A stretch of 49,239 nucleotides of DNA, taken from Halalkalicoccus subterraneus (lineage in GTDB: Archaea; Halobacteriota; Halobacteria; Halobacteriales; Halalkalicoccaceae). Within the stretch, counting starts at the first letter, position 1; each line of letters starts with the position of its first letter. The translations under genes were made by a program, and so were the position numbers. The notes below the pieces were generated by a model that saw only the letters and a list, made by a program, of their open reading frames with translations, was not told the origin of the DNA and did not search any database. Below, in pieces: positions 1 to 8,235 of this stretch. The stretch is from positions 1 through 49,239 of the forward strand of contig NZ_RDQG01000066.1 in assembly GCF_003697815.1 (NCBI RefSeq). Direction: 5' to 3'.

Positions 1-774
1 CTGGATCGTGTTGATCTCGCCGTTGTGGATGATGTTCCGGTAGGGGTGGGCGAGATGCCACGCGCCGAGCGTGTTCGTCGAGAAGCGCTCGTGGACCATT
101 ACGAACGTCGATGTCACTCGCTCGTCGGTCAGATCGGGGTAGTAATCGGGGACCTGCTCGCCCTTCAACAGCCCCTTGTAGACGACCGTTTTCCGGTCCA
201 GCGAGCAGACGTAAAACCGGCTCCATTCCTCGTTTTCCGCCTCCTTGACCCGGTTTTCGAGTGCCCGGCGACCGACGTAGAGCGCGCGGTCGAACTCGTC
301 CCCCGAGAGTTCTTGCGGTTGTACGAAACACTGCCACACGTCCGGTTCCGAATCGAGTGCCGTCTGGCCGATCTCGGTGTTGTCCGTCGGTACGTCACGC
401 CACGCGAACACCTCTACGCCGTGGTCGGAAAGCGTCTCCGTGACGAGTTCCTGAAGCTCCGCGCGTGCTTCCTCTCCCTGCGGGAGGAAAAACGAGCCGA
501 CGGCGTACGTCTCGGGAAGTTCGCAGTCGAGAACCTCGGCGAAGAAGTCGTCGGGTCGCTGAAGCAGTATTCCCGCCCCGTCGCCGGTGCTCTCCTCCGC
601 ACCGGTCGTCCCCCGGTGTTCGAGGTTCGAAAGCAGTTCGAGCCCCTCCGCGACGACACCGTTGTCGGCCCCCCCGTCGAGATCCATCACGACGCCGACC
701 CCGCAGTTCGATCGCTCGTCGGTCGGGTCAGCGAGCCCCCGCTGGGTAGTCGTCCCGCTAGCGTGGTTGGTCAT
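1..774 (-). CDS. gltB: Glutamate synthase large subunit, N-terminal part (cut by window edge)
   Basis: The first 258 codons encode a class II glutamine amidotransferase domain. This domain releases ammonia from glutamine for transfer to 2-oxoglutarate. After a 23-residue propeptide-like stretch comes NCGVGVV, with Cys24 as the expected nucleophile exposed after processing. It is followed by NLEHRGTTGAE and STGDGAGILLQRPDDFF, which are typical of GltB and distinguish it from GlmS or PurF. The frame runs open to base 1, where it reads INTIQ, so the synthase, FMN and Fe-S domains lie outside the window. The ATG at 774 has a TATA-like box about 27 nt upstream. The presence of Cys24 contrasts with the asparagine-synthetase-like protein at 3220, which has lost the equivalent residue. 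Confidence 0.93.
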   Translation of the reverse strand, partial: MTNHASGTTTQRGLADPTDERSNCGVGVVMDLDGGADNGVVAEGLELLSNLEHRGTTGAEESTGDGAGILLQRPDDFFAEVLDCELPETYAVGSFFLPQGEEARAELQELVTETLSDHGVEVFAWRDVPTDNTEIGQTALDSEPDVWQCFVQPQELSGDEFDRALYVGRRALENRVKEAENEEWSRFYVCSLDRKTVVYKGLLKGEQVPDYYPDLTDERVTSTFVMVHERFSTNTLGAWHLAHPYRNIIHNGEINTIQ

Positions 775-796
775 ACTGTCACAGGGGGTTCTCACC

Positions 797-805
797 CTTA
801 TTAAC
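797..805 (-). promoter_or_regulatory. TATA-like box for gltB
   Basis: Read on the minus strand this is GTTAATAAG, centred about 27 nt upstream of the gltB ATG at 774. That spacing fits a leaderless haloarchaeal promoter. Identified by eye from composition and position only. Confidence 0.5.
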
Positions 806-1207
806 GTGTTCCTGAAGGACTAAGGATCTGTTAATGCCATATTATGATCCTTATGTCACTCATGAACAACCAGGATGTATTAACATCCGTTTGATGAAGA
901 TCTGAGAGGCGACCGGTTTCGAGAGGTTTTCTCCTATCTATCGGACGTCCGTCTGCTTTAACGTTGGAGTTTCTGTCCCCCCGGACTTCACGCCTTCTCA
1001 TATGGTATAGGTCTGTTAATAGATCCCCTTTCGACGCGACTCTAATTCGTGAACCTTCACTCGTTTCCCACCGCATTCGTCTGCTCTCTCCTCCATAATC
1101 CACTCTGTCGAACTCCTATCCATTCAATATCCTCGCTACCGAAACAGCCGGTAGATAGTTCGTGCATATGTTATAATCCTCTGCGGCGGTCGAAGAAATA
1201 AGAACGA
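806..1207. other. AT-rich intergenic region without a convincing gene
   Basis: About 400 nt between the gltB promoter and the hairpin after the small membrane gene. The composition is clearly more AT-rich than the flanking genes. A 90-codon minus-strand open frame (831-1103) has no recognisable domain or hydrophobic pattern. Several TATA-like stretches occur (for example near 1165-1175), but none can be tied to a gene. No tRNA-like fold or repeat array was seen. Confidence 0.5.
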
Positions 1208-1226
1208 TATCATTTGGGAAATGATA
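1208..1226. terminator. Perfect 8-bp inverted repeat, candidate 3' hairpin or operator
   Basis: TATCATTT, then GGG, then AAATGATA: an exact inverted repeat with a 3-nt spacer. It lies 20 nt beyond the stop of the minus-strand membrane gene at 1246-1497. It could be a 3'-end structure, or a dyad binding site for a regulator. The stem is AT-rich, so as a terminator it would be weak. Confidence 0.4.
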
Positions 1227-1245
1227 CTCCTCACGCGCACTGTAG

Positions 1246-1497
1246 TCAGTATACAAACCGATCGACTATCTCGAACGAGCCCCGGACTGCGAAGAAGATT
1301 GAGGCGACGAGAACGATCCCCGTCGCATAGAACGGTATCGGTGTTCCTATACCGAGGACTCCGATGATAAAGTTCACTACGTTGTAGAAGAGGCCGAACA
1401 ATATAGGCGCGACGAACAGCAACGAGAGTATGAGGGCGCCGATCCGCCCCGCTCTGTTCGAGCTGACTTTGTTAAGGACGTTACGTATATCCATCAT
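1246..1497 (-). CDS. Small two-helix membrane protein, unknown function
   Basis: An 83-residue protein with a short charged N-terminus (about residues 1-18, MMDIRNVLNKVSSNRAGR). Two hydrophobic segments follow, at about 19-47 and 52-72, with an amphipathic tail. It is small and uncharged by haloarchaeal standards, as expected for an integral membrane protein. Two ATGs stand in tandem at 1497 and 1494. On the minus strand an AT-rich stretch (TTTTTATTA) lies about 30 nt upstream of the start and could be the promoter element. I do not recognise a family. The surrounding DNA is AT-richer than the rest of the window, so the gene could be accessory. That it is a gene rests on the hydrophobic pattern and the upstream AT-rich element. 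Confidence 0.6.
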   Translation of the reverse strand: MMDIRNVLNKVSSNRAGRIGALILSLLFVAPILFGLFYNVVNFIIGVLGIGTPIPFYATGIVLVASIFFAVRGSFEIVDRFVY

Positions 1498-1621
1498 AAC
1501 AATATATATCCCAAAAGGTAATAAAAATTCACTGAAACCGTTCTGGAGTGACCTCGTGGACGGGTCGTAAGCCGATTCCGGCCGATCAGTCGATGTTTCG
1601 GAACCGTTCGGGCGCTACGAT

Positions 1622-3070
1622 TCAGTACGACTTCGCGAAGTAGGCCGTCTCCTCCGCGCTTTCCCCACAGATCGCACACTCGCCCTCTGGCTCCTCGCCT
1701 TCCATCGGGACCATCACGATCTCGGCGGCGATCTCCTCTTTGATGGCGGTCTCGCAGTCCTCCTCGCCGCACCACGGTGCGCGGACGTACCCACCAAAGC
1801 GGCCGATCGTCCCGAGGATCTCCTCGCGGCTCTCCGCCTCGCGGACGTTCTCCTCCAAGTTCTCCTCGGCGGTAGCGTACAGTTTCGCGTAGACGGTGTC
1901 GAGGTGCTCCTCGACTGCCTCGACGATCCCCTCGCGCCCTTCGACTGTGTTCACCCCGTCGGGGCGGTGGACCGCCGTTACTTCGTCGTCTTCGACCTCG
2001 TGGGGGCCGATTTCGAGGCGAAGTGGCGTGCCCAGCAGCTCCCACTCGTTGAACTTGAAGCCCGGGTTGCGCTCGTCGCGGTCGTCCAACTCGACGCGGA
2101 AGCCCGCATCGTCGAGTTCGTCGGCGATCCCTTCGCTGTATTCTAAGACTTGTTCGCGGTTCTCCTCCTGCCAGATCGGGACGACGACGACCTGTTCGGG
2201 GGCGACCGTCGGCGGGAGGACGAGCCCCTGGTCGTCCGAATGGGTCATGATCAGCGCGCCGATCGCCCTCCATGAAAGGCCCCACGAGGTGGTGTGTGCG
2301 ACCGTCTCCTCCTCGTCCTCGTCGACGAAGGTGATGTCGAACGCCTCCGCGAACGACTGGCCGAGGTGGTGGCTCGTCCCGCCCTGCACGCTCTTGCCGT
2401 CCGGCATCAGTGCCTCGACGGTCGTGGTCGTCTCGGCGCCAGGGAACTTGTCGTGGTCGGGCTTTCGACCGCGCATCACCGGGATCGCGAGCACGTCCTC
2501 GTAGACGTCCTCGTACTGCTCCAGTCTGGTCATCGTCTCCTCCCAGGCGTCGTCATGGTCCCGATGGGCCGTGTGGCCCTCCTGCCAGAGGAACTCCTTG
2601 GTTCGGAAGAACGGTTTGGTCTCGGTGGCCTCCCACCGAACCACGGAACACCACTGATTGACTCGCATGGGGAGGTCGCGGTGGCTGCGGATCCACTGGC
2701 TCAGGAAGGGTGCGATGATCGACTCGCTGGTCGGGCGCACGGCGAGTCGTTCCTCCAGTTCGTCGTGGCCGCCCTGCGTGACCCACGCGACCTCGGGGTC
2801 GAACCCCTCGACGACGTCCTTTTCGCGCTCGAGGTAGCTCTCGGGGATGAAGAGGGGAAAGTAGGCGTTCTGTACGCCCGTCTCTTTGAACCGACCGTCG
2901 AGGTAGGACTGGATCGCCTCCCAGAGCGCGTACCCGCGGGGCCGGGTGACGATGAAGCCGCCCATCGGTGCGTAGTCGGCGAGTTTCGCCTTCCGGACGA
3001 CCTCGGCGTACCACTCGCCGGGGCTGTGCTCCTTCGACTCGGTGATGCCGAGCTCCTGGTCGTTGCTCAT
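1622..3070 (-). CDS. proS: Prolyl-tRNA synthetase, archaeal/eukaryotic type
   Basis: This class II aminoacyl-tRNA synthetase charges tRNA-Pro with proline in the cytoplasm. At 482 residues it has the normal length for the archaeal form, which lacks the bacterial editing insertion. Visible signatures are the N-terminal KLADYAPMGGFIVTRPRGYA block (motif 1 region), the motif 2 region RWEATETKPFFRTKEFLWQE, the anticodon-binding domain starting near VVVVPIWQEEN, and the C-terminal domain with Cys434, Cys439, Cys465 and Cys468. These four cysteines form the zinc-binding site typical of this subtype. The protein ends in a Tyr, as family members usually do. The ATG at 3070 has a TATA-like box 27 nt upstream (3093-3100), so the mRNA is probably leaderless. 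Confidence 0.96.
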   Translation of the reverse strand: MSNDQELGITESKEHSPGEWYAEVVRKAKLADYAPMGGFIVTRPRGYALWEAIQSYLDGRFKETGVQNAYFPLFIPESYLEREKDVVEGFDPEVAWVTQGGHDELEERLAVRPTSESIIAPFLSQWIRSHRDLPMRVNQWCSVVRWEATETKPFFRTKEFLWQEGHTAHRDHDDAWEETMTRLEQYEDVYEDVLAIPVMRGRKPDHDKFPGAETTTTVEALMPDGKSVQGGTSHHLGQSFAEAFDITFVDEDEEETVAHTTSWGLSWRAIGALIMTHSDDQGLVLPPTVAPEQVVVVPIWQEENREQVLEYSEGIADELDDAGFRVELDDRDERNPGFKFNEWELLGTPLRLEIGPHEVEDDEVTAVHRPDGVNTVEGREGIVEAVEEHLDTVYAKLYATAEENLEENVREAESREEILGTIGRFGGYVRAPWCGEEDCETAIKEEIAAEIVMVPMEGEEPEGECAICGESAEETAYFAKSY

Positions 3071-3092
3071 ATTCGTTGGTGCCCGACGATTC

Positions 3093-3100
3093 GCTTAAAC
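3093..3100 (-). promoter_or_regulatory. TATA-like box for proS
   Basis: Reads GTTTAAGC on the minus strand, about 27 nt before the proS ATG at 3070, consistent with leaderless initiation. Assigned by eye. Confidence 0.55.
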
Positions 3101-3219
3101 CCGCGGTATTCGCGACCGACGGTTGTCGGCTCGTTCCGTCGATCTCTCCCTTGCCGTTGACCGTCCGGTTCGTCTTAGCGTGTCGGTAACTATTCGTGTT
3201 GTCGTTCCTACACTCGCGT

Positions 3220-5043
3220 ATGGTCGGCGTTTGGGGCGTAGCGGGGGACCTCGAAAAGGAGGTCGCGGCGCGGATCGAGCCGCTGCTGTGGGACGGGAGC
3301 GAAACGATCGAAACGACCGCCGCCGACCGGCTCCAGATCGTCACGGCGACTCACGATCGGTCGCCCGATTCGGTTCGAACCGACGGCCACGATACCGTCT
3401 GGACGGTCGGCGAGGTCCACGGCTACGAGGGGGATACCTACGAGAACCGGTACGGGTTCCGCTGCAGCGCATCGGAGTACGCCGCCGACCTGTACCGCAC
3501 CCACGGCCTCGAGTTCGCCGCTGGGATGAACGCTACCGCGAGCGTGTTCATCCATCAGCGCGACCGAAACCGGCTCGTCGTCGCTACCGACCGATTGGGG
3601 TCGCATCCGGTCTACTACGCCGAGCTCGACGACGGGGTCGTCTTCTCGACCAGCATCCAGGCCGTTCTCGCTCACCCGGCCGTCGACCCGGCCCTCGACA
3701 CCGAGGGACTGTATTCGTATTTCGCTTTCAACCGCGTTCCCGGTGTGGATACCCCGTTCGAGGCTATCTCGACGCTTCCACCGGGGGCGATCGCGACGAT
3801 CGATCTCGATTCCGGCTCGCTCGGTATCGACTGCTACTGGCGCCTCGAATACGATCCGATCGACCGGTCGTTTTCGTACTTCGTCGACCGGTTCGTCGAG
3901 CTTCTCCAGCGGGTGTTCGAGGAGCGAGCGGCCGACGACCGGCGCTACGGCATCCTCCTCTCGGGCGGAAGCGACTCGCGGCTCCTCCTCGCGGCGGGCG
4001 ACATCCCCGTTGCCTATCATCTGGCCGACTGGATGAGCCGCGAGGCCCGCACCGCGGAACGCGTCGCCTTCCTCGGTGACGCCGATTTTCGGCTACTCAG
4101 ACGGCCCGACGACCACATCGAGCGCATGCTCGAACGGGTCCCCTCGCGGATGAACTTCAACGGTCGGTTCGACCAAGCGCATCTGAACGGGTTCGACGGG
4201 CGAATCCGCGCGGAGTGTGACGTCCTCGTCACCGGGCTGTACGGCGATTCGTTCTTCAAAGGCGGGCTCGTCCCGTCGTTCGATCTCGATCTGGGCTCGG
4301 TCGGATCGGTCTCGGTACCGGTCGAACGCCGGATCGACTCCGTCGAGGACGCCCTCGACGCGCTCGGCGGATCGCTCCCGCCGTTTCTCGAGACGCCGCC
4401 GGAGTTGGATTCGGTCCTGCGCTCGCGGCTCTCGGAACGCCCCGACGGATCGGTGACGTTCCACGGGATCGAGTACTCCTCGCCCTCCGACCTCGCGCTC
4501 TTCGAGTCGTACTATCCGCTGTCGAACGACAGCGATTATCACTACTTCGGACTCTCCCAGATGGCCCCCCAGTGGGCCCCGTTTCTCGACAACCGGTTCA
4601 TCGATCTGGCCCGCTCGATGCCCGCGCGCTACCACATCCGCCGGGACGTCATCACCGCCGCCCTCCGCGCGCTCTCGCCTGCGCTCTCGGCGGTTCCCCA
4701 CTCCGAAACCGGGGTCCGCCCGACGAGCCCGTTTCCCATCGACCACCTCACCAAGTACGGGTCGCTCTTCTGGCGAAAGCACGTCGCCGACGAGCGCCTC
4801 CCCCAGACGTACTACTCGCGGGGACCGTGGCGCGACCGCAGGGCGGTACTCCGCGAGCGCGGCTTCGGTCGCGAGGTCCTCGCCCGAAACGACGACCTCC
4901 TCCGCGACCTCCCGTTTCTCGACCGGGAGGCCGCCTACCGGTGTCACGACGCTCACATGGCCGGCGAGGATCACACTGCCGCGCTCTACACCCTCCTTAC
5001 CGTCCTCGAAATGCCGGTCTTCGATGCGGTCGCCGGGCCGTGA
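3220..5043 (+). CDS. Asparagine synthetase-like protein lacking the glutaminase cysteine
   Basis: A 607-residue two-domain protein with asparagine synthetase (AsnB/Asn_synthase) architecture. The N-terminal half resembles a class II glutamine amidotransferase (VGEVHGYEG, ATDRLGSHPVYY). However, it begins MVGVWGVAGD, where active enzymes have MCGI, so the catalytic Cys2 is Val. The C-terminal half carries the ATP pyrophosphatase loop SGGSDS at residues 248-253 and a typical late block (DNRFIDLARSMPARYHI). The synthetase-domain motif usually read as SGEGxDE is altered to TGLYGDSFFKGG. It therefore probably adenylates a carboxylate, using free ammonia, another amine, or an intramolecular nucleophile. 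The ATG at 3220 is preferred over an upstream GTG at 3196 because MVGVWGV aligns with the mature start of the family. Homologues often sit in surface-glycan loci, but here the neighbours are unrelated. Confidence 0.82.
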   Translation: MVGVWGVAGDLEKEVAARIEPLLWDGSETIETTAADRLQIVTATHDRSPDSVRTDGHDTVWTVGEVHGYEGDTYENRYGFRCSASEYAADLYRTHGLEFAAGMNATASVFIHQRDRNRLVVATDRLGSHPVYYAELDDGVVFSTSIQAVLAHPAVDPALDTEGLYSYFAFNRVPGVDTPFEAISTLPPGAIATIDLDSGSLGIDCYWRLEYDPIDRSFSYFVDRFVELLQRVFEERAADDRRYGILLSGGSDSRLLLAAGDIPVAYHLADWMSREARTAERVAFLGDADFRLLRRPDDHIERMLERVPSRMNFNGRFDQAHLNGFDGRIRAECDVLVTGLYGDSFFKGGLVPSFDLDLGSVGSVSVPVERRIDSVEDALDALGGSLPPFLETPPELDSVLRSRLSERPDGSVTFHGIEYSSPSDLALFESYYPLSNDSDYHYFGLSQMAPQWAPFLDNRFIDLARSMPARYHIRRDVITAALRALSPALSAVPHSETGVRPTSPFPIDHLTKYGSLFWRKHVADERLPQTYYSRGPWRDRRAVLRERGFGREVLARNDDLLRDLPFLDREAAYRCHDAHMAGEDHTAALYTLLTVLEMPVFDAVAGP

Positions 5044-5091
5044 CCGTCGCGGCCCACGGGTGCCGCGTCGATGTAGCGGCTCCGGTGCCGG

Positions 5092-5292
5092 TCAGTGTCC
5101 ACCGGAGATGTACGCGAAAAACCGGTTGCACAGCGCGATCGCCGCAGCGACGACGAGGGCGACGGTCGCGAGCAGCCAGACGTTGTTGAGGGCCACGAGG
5201 GCGGCCGGCGCGGACCCCCAGGCCGCCATCGCCGCCGATAGCACGAGCACGCCGGTGATACCCGCAAGGGTCAGCGCGTAGAGCGTCCGCAT
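5092..5292 (-). CDS. Small two-helix membrane protein
   Basis: A 66-residue, strongly hydrophobic protein with two predicted transmembrane helices at about residues 4-25 and 38-58. It has a short loop (GSAPAALVALNN) and ends FFAYISGGH. The ATG at 5292 is preferred over an in-frame TTG at 5322, which would add a non-hydrophobic ten-residue tail. It converges with the asparagine-synthetase-like gene, leaving 48 nt between the two stops. No family recognised. The single Cys near the second helix is not part of a motif. Confidence 0.68.
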   Translation of the reverse strand: MRTLYALTLAGITGVLVLSAAMAAWGSAPAALVALNNVWLLATVALVVAAAIALCNRFFAYISGGH

Positions 5293-5345
5293 CGCCGGCG
5301 ATACGCTACCGATGGGTTTCAACCCCTCGTTGTGCCGTCCCCGCC

Positions 5346-5837
5346 TCAGTGCTTCCGGTTCGGCTCGACGGCGAACGGGCTTTCGGCCTCGGTCCAGTTC
5401 CAGCCCGGCAACCGCGTCTGGACGCCGGCGGCGAGCGCCGCCTCCAGGTCGTCGGTGCCGGCCCCCTCGCCGGCGTGATGGTGGATGTCCGCGTAGTGGA
5501 ACGTCGCCTCGGCCAGCAGCCGGCGGGGCTGGTCGCCGGCGATCATCGCGGCCAGCTCCCGGCCCAACAGCTCGTCAACGACGAACCCCGGATAGTCGCC
5601 CTCGACGTCGAGCTCGCGGAGGATCGCCACGAGCGCGGCGACGTTGACCGCGCGGTCACCGTTCGCGCCGACCGCGTCGATGGCTTCGTGATACCCTTCG
5701 GCCGAGATCGGGTCGACCTCGGTGGCGAAGGCCTCGCCGAGGTCGGCGCGAACCGAGTTCACGAGCGGAACGACGGTCGAGTGACGGTCATGGATCCAGT
5801 CGAACTGCGCCTCGACTCCCGCCGGTGTGAGCTGCAT
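5346..5837 (-). CDS. Conserved-looking haloarchaeal protein of unknown function
   Basis: A soluble, acidic 163-residue protein beginning MQLTPAGVEAQFDWIHDRH. It appears mostly alpha-helical, and a His-rich patch, YADIHHHAGEG, lies around residues 115-125 and might bind metal. No transmembrane segment or signal peptide is seen. I do not recognise the family. A strong TATA-like box (5860-5869) sits 28 nt upstream of the ATG at 5837, which supports that start and a leaderless transcript. The next gene on the same strand starts 54 nt beyond its stop, so the two could be co-transcribed. Confidence 0.75.
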   Translation of the reverse strand: MQLTPAGVEAQFDWIHDRHSTVVPLVNSVRADLGEAFATEVDPISAEGYHEAIDAVGANGDRAVNVAALVAILRELDVEGDYPGFVVDELLGRELAAMIAGDQPRRLLAEATFHYADIHHHAGEGAGTDDLEAALAAGVQTRLPGWNWTEAESPFAVEPNRKH

Positions 5838-5859
5838 GGCGTGCGTTAGGCCGAAGGGA

Positions 5860-5869
5860 TTTTATAATA
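5860..5869 (-). promoter_or_regulatory. TATA box for the 5346-5837 gene
   Basis: TATTATAAAA on the minus strand, about 28 nt upstream of the ATG at 5837. It is one of the clearest archaeal TATA boxes in the window. Confidence 0.6.
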
Positions 5870-6067
5870 CCAACGTCATACCGTCGAGCAAGCGGGTTTT
5901 CCTCGGCAGTGTCCGGGGCCCAGACCGGTATCGCCACTGGTAGCTGTATCGCGTCCACTGACGATGTCTCCAATGTCACGTTCGAACGGATCGACCGTCA
6001 CGAGCGACCCGATCGCTCGACGACGCTCCTCCGGCGTGGCGGCGCGCCCGCGACTCCAGTCTCACCT

Positions 6068-7987
6068 ATGAGCACGGTAGATCAGAAACTCGACGACGCA
6101 CTCGAAACGATCAGAAACGAAATCCCGGCCGACATCTCCGTCTCCGACGTCACCTACGAGGGGCCGGAGCTCGTCGTCTACACGCGCGAGCCAAAGAAGT
6201 TCGCCCAGCAGGGCGATCTGGTTCGCCAACTCGCGAGCAAGCTTCGCAAACGCATCACCGTCCGCCCGGATCCGGACGTGCTCGCGCCGCCCGAGAAGGC
6301 CCGCGAGCGCATCCGATCGGTCATCCCCGACGACGCCGGTGTCACGGACCTCGACTTCCACGCCGACACCGGCGAGGTCGTCATCGAGGCCCAGAAACCG
6401 GGCATGGTGATCGGCCGCCACGGCTCGACGCTCCGGGAGATCACCAAGGAGGTGGGCTGGACGCCCGAGGTCGTCCGCACGCCACCCATCGAGTCCCCGA
6501 CGGTTTCGAACGTCCGGAACTTCCTCAAACAGGAGCGCGACGATCGGCGCGACATCTTAGAGCGGGTCGGCCGCCAGATCCACCGCGAGCAACTCTCCGA
6601 CGAGCAGTGGGTCCGGATCACGACCCTCGGGTGCTGTCGCGAGGTCGGACGGGCCTCCTTCATCCTCTCGACGGCCGACACCCGGATCCTGATCGACTGT
6701 GGTGACAAACCCGGCGCGGAGGGCGAGGTCCCCTATCTGCAGGTGCCCGAAGCGCTCGGATCGGGAGCGAACTCCATCGACGCGGTCGTGCTGACCCACG
6801 CCCACCTCGACCACTCGGCGCTGCTCCCCCTCCTCTTCAAGTACGGCTACGACGGTCCGATCTATACCACTGAACCGACACGGGACCTGATGGGGCTGCT
6901 CCAACTGGACTATCTGGACGTCGCCGCAAAGGAGGGCCGCACGCCGCCGTATGCCTCGGAGATGGTTCGAGAGACGATCAAACACACCATCCCGATCGAG
7001 TACGGCGACGTCACCGACATCGCGCCCGACGTCAAGCTCACGATGCACAACGCGGGCCACATCCTCGGGAGTTCCGTCTGTCACTTCCACATCGGTAACG
7101 GGATGTACAACGTCGCGTTCTCGGGCGACATCCACTACGACGAGACGCGCCTGCTCAACGGTGCGGTCAACGACTTCCCGCGCGTCGAGACGCTCGTGCT
7201 CGAATCGACCTACGGGGGACGTAACGACTACCAGACCGACCAGAGCGACTCGGAGAAGAACCTCGTCGAGACGATCAACGAGGCCTACGACCGGGGCGGA
7301 AAGATCGTCATCCCCGCCTTCGCCGTCGGGCGCTCCCAGGAGATCATGCTCGTCCTTGAGGAGGCGATGCGAAAGGACAAGATCCCCGAGATGCCGATCC
7401 ACCTCGACGGGATGATCTGGGAGGCGACGGCGATCCACACCACCTACCCCGAGTACCTGAACGACGACGTCCGGGACCGGATCTTCCACGACGACCAGAA
7501 CCCCTTCCTCGCGGACTACTTCAACCACATCGACCGCGGCGAGGACGAGCGCCAGGAGGTCGCCGACGGCGAGCCCTGTATCATCCTTTCGACCTCCGGG
7601 ATGGTCACCGGCGGGCCGATCATGTCCTGGCTCGAACACCTCGGACCGGACCCGGACAACACGATGGTGTTCGTGGGCTACCAGGCCCAGGGCACGATGG
7701 GCCGGCGGATCCAGAGCGGCCGCGACGAGATCGCGATGGGCAACAGCCGCGGCCCCGCCGACCGGCTCAAGCTGAACCTCGAAGTCGAGACCGTCGATGG
7801 CTTCTCGGGTCACGCCGACCGCCAGGGCCTCGAGAACTTCGTCAAGACGATGAACCCCCGCCCGGAGAAGGTGCTCTGTGTCCACGGCGATGAGCGCTCG
7901 GTCCAGGACCTCTCCTCGGCGCTGTACCACAACTACAACATGCGGACGTTCTCCCCGAAGAACTTGGAAACGTTCCGCTTCAAGTGA
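6068..7987 (+). CDS. fttA: Transcription termination ribonuclease aCPSF1/FttA (beta-CASP)
   Basis: A 639-residue archaeal CPSF1-type nuclease, known as the factor that cleaves nascent RNA and terminates transcription at U-rich 3' ends. Two N-terminal KH-like domains occupy roughly residues 1-145; the second contains PGMVIGRHGSTL. The metallo-beta-lactamase core begins near residue 180 (TTLGCCREVGRASFIL). It has the metal motif THAHLDH at 243-249, further ligands in HNAGHILGSS and SGDIHYDE, the beta-CASP region starting at ESTYGGRND, and the final histidine motif in CVHGDERS. The ATG at 6068 is chosen because it gives the usual family length. The frame extends 5' to 5909, but that stretch has no family features. 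The region immediately downstream is rich in inverted repeats. Confidence 0.95.
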   Translation: MSTVDQKLDDALETIRNEIPADISVSDVTYEGPELVVYTREPKKFAQQGDLVRQLASKLRKRITVRPDPDVLAPPEKARERIRSVIPDDAGVTDLDFHADTGEVVIEAQKPGMVIGRHGSTLREITKEVGWTPEVVRTPPIESPTVSNVRNFLKQERDDRRDILERVGRQIHREQLSDEQWVRITTLGCCREVGRASFILSTADTRILIDCGDKPGAEGEVPYLQVPEALGSGANSIDAVVLTHAHLDHSALLPLLFKYGYDGPIYTTEPTRDLMGLLQLDYLDVAAKEGRTPPYASEMVRETIKHTIPIEYGDVTDIAPDVKLTMHNAGHILGSSVCHFHIGNGMYNVAFSGDIHYDETRLLNGAVNDFPRVETLVLESTYGGRNDYQTDQSDSEKNLVETINEAYDRGGKIVIPAFAVGRSQEIMLVLEEAMRKDKIPEMPIHLDGMIWEATAIHTTYPEYLNDDVRDRIFHDDQNPFLADYFNHIDRGEDERQEVADGEPCIILSTSGMVTGGPIMSWLEHLGPDPDNTMVFVGYQAQGTMGRRIQSGRDEIAMGNSRGPADRLKLNLEVETVDGFSGHADRQGLENFVKTMNPRPEKVLCVHGDERSVQDLSSALYHNYNMRTFSPKNLETFRFK

Positions 7988-7995
7988 AAGCCCTC

Positions 7996-8026
7996 GGCTG
8001 ACCCTGGCGGGTCAGCCTCGCCCTTT
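7996..8026 (+). terminator. Strong stem-loop plus T-tract after fttA
   Basis: A perfect 9-bp inverted repeat, GGCTGACCC (7996-8004) and GGGTCAGCC (8009-8017), with a 4-nt loop. It is followed within 5 nt by CCCTTTTC. The stem starts 8 nt after the fttA stop. It looks like a bacterial-style intrinsic terminator, although archaeal termination mainly needs the T-tract. Confidence 0.6.
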
Positions 8027-8053
8027 TCATTTCCGGCCAGGTTCGGCCTAGTC

Positions 8054-8075
8054 GCGGTGCGCGATCGCGCACCGC
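8054..8075. repeat. Perfect 22-bp palindrome
   Basis: An uninterrupted palindrome with half-site GCGGTGCGCGA meeting its exact complement. It lies between the fttA terminator and a third inverted repeat at 8109-8137. It could be a genome-wide repeat element or a dimeric protein-binding site. Symmetry of this length is unlikely by chance, even in GC-rich DNA. Confidence 0.55.
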
Positions 8076-8108
8076 TCTCGGCGACGCCAGCCTTTCCCCG
8101 CTCCGCTC

Positions 8109-8137
8109 ACGCGGGCGGCGAGACATGCCGCCCGCGT
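8109..8137. repeat. 11-bp inverted repeat with 7-nt loop
   Basis: ACGCGGGCGGC (8109-8119) pairs exactly with GCCGCCCGCGT (8127-8137) around GAGACAT. It lies about 100 nt upstream of the dsbB-like start. It is the third perfect inverted repeat within 140 nt. Confidence 0.55.
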
Positions 8138-8235
8138 TCGCACCGGCCACCGCGTCCACACAGCAATCGAACCGCAACGAACCGTATAGCCGCCGAACAG
8201 TAACCGTTCTCACGCTAGGGCGCGAAACGGGACCA

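Noticed and set aside
831-1103. 90-codon open frame on the minus strand in the gltB spacer
   Set aside because: Basic, Arg-rich, no hydrophobic or domain pattern, and composition of the spacer rather than of a gene.
5909-6067. 53-codon N-terminal extension of the fttA frame
   Set aside because: It lies upstream of the family start MSTVDQKLDDALE, is Arg/Ser/Thr-rich and contains no conserved block.
6557-7930. 457-codon minus-strand frame opposite fttA
   Set aside because: Antisense shadow; no recognisable fold or motif.
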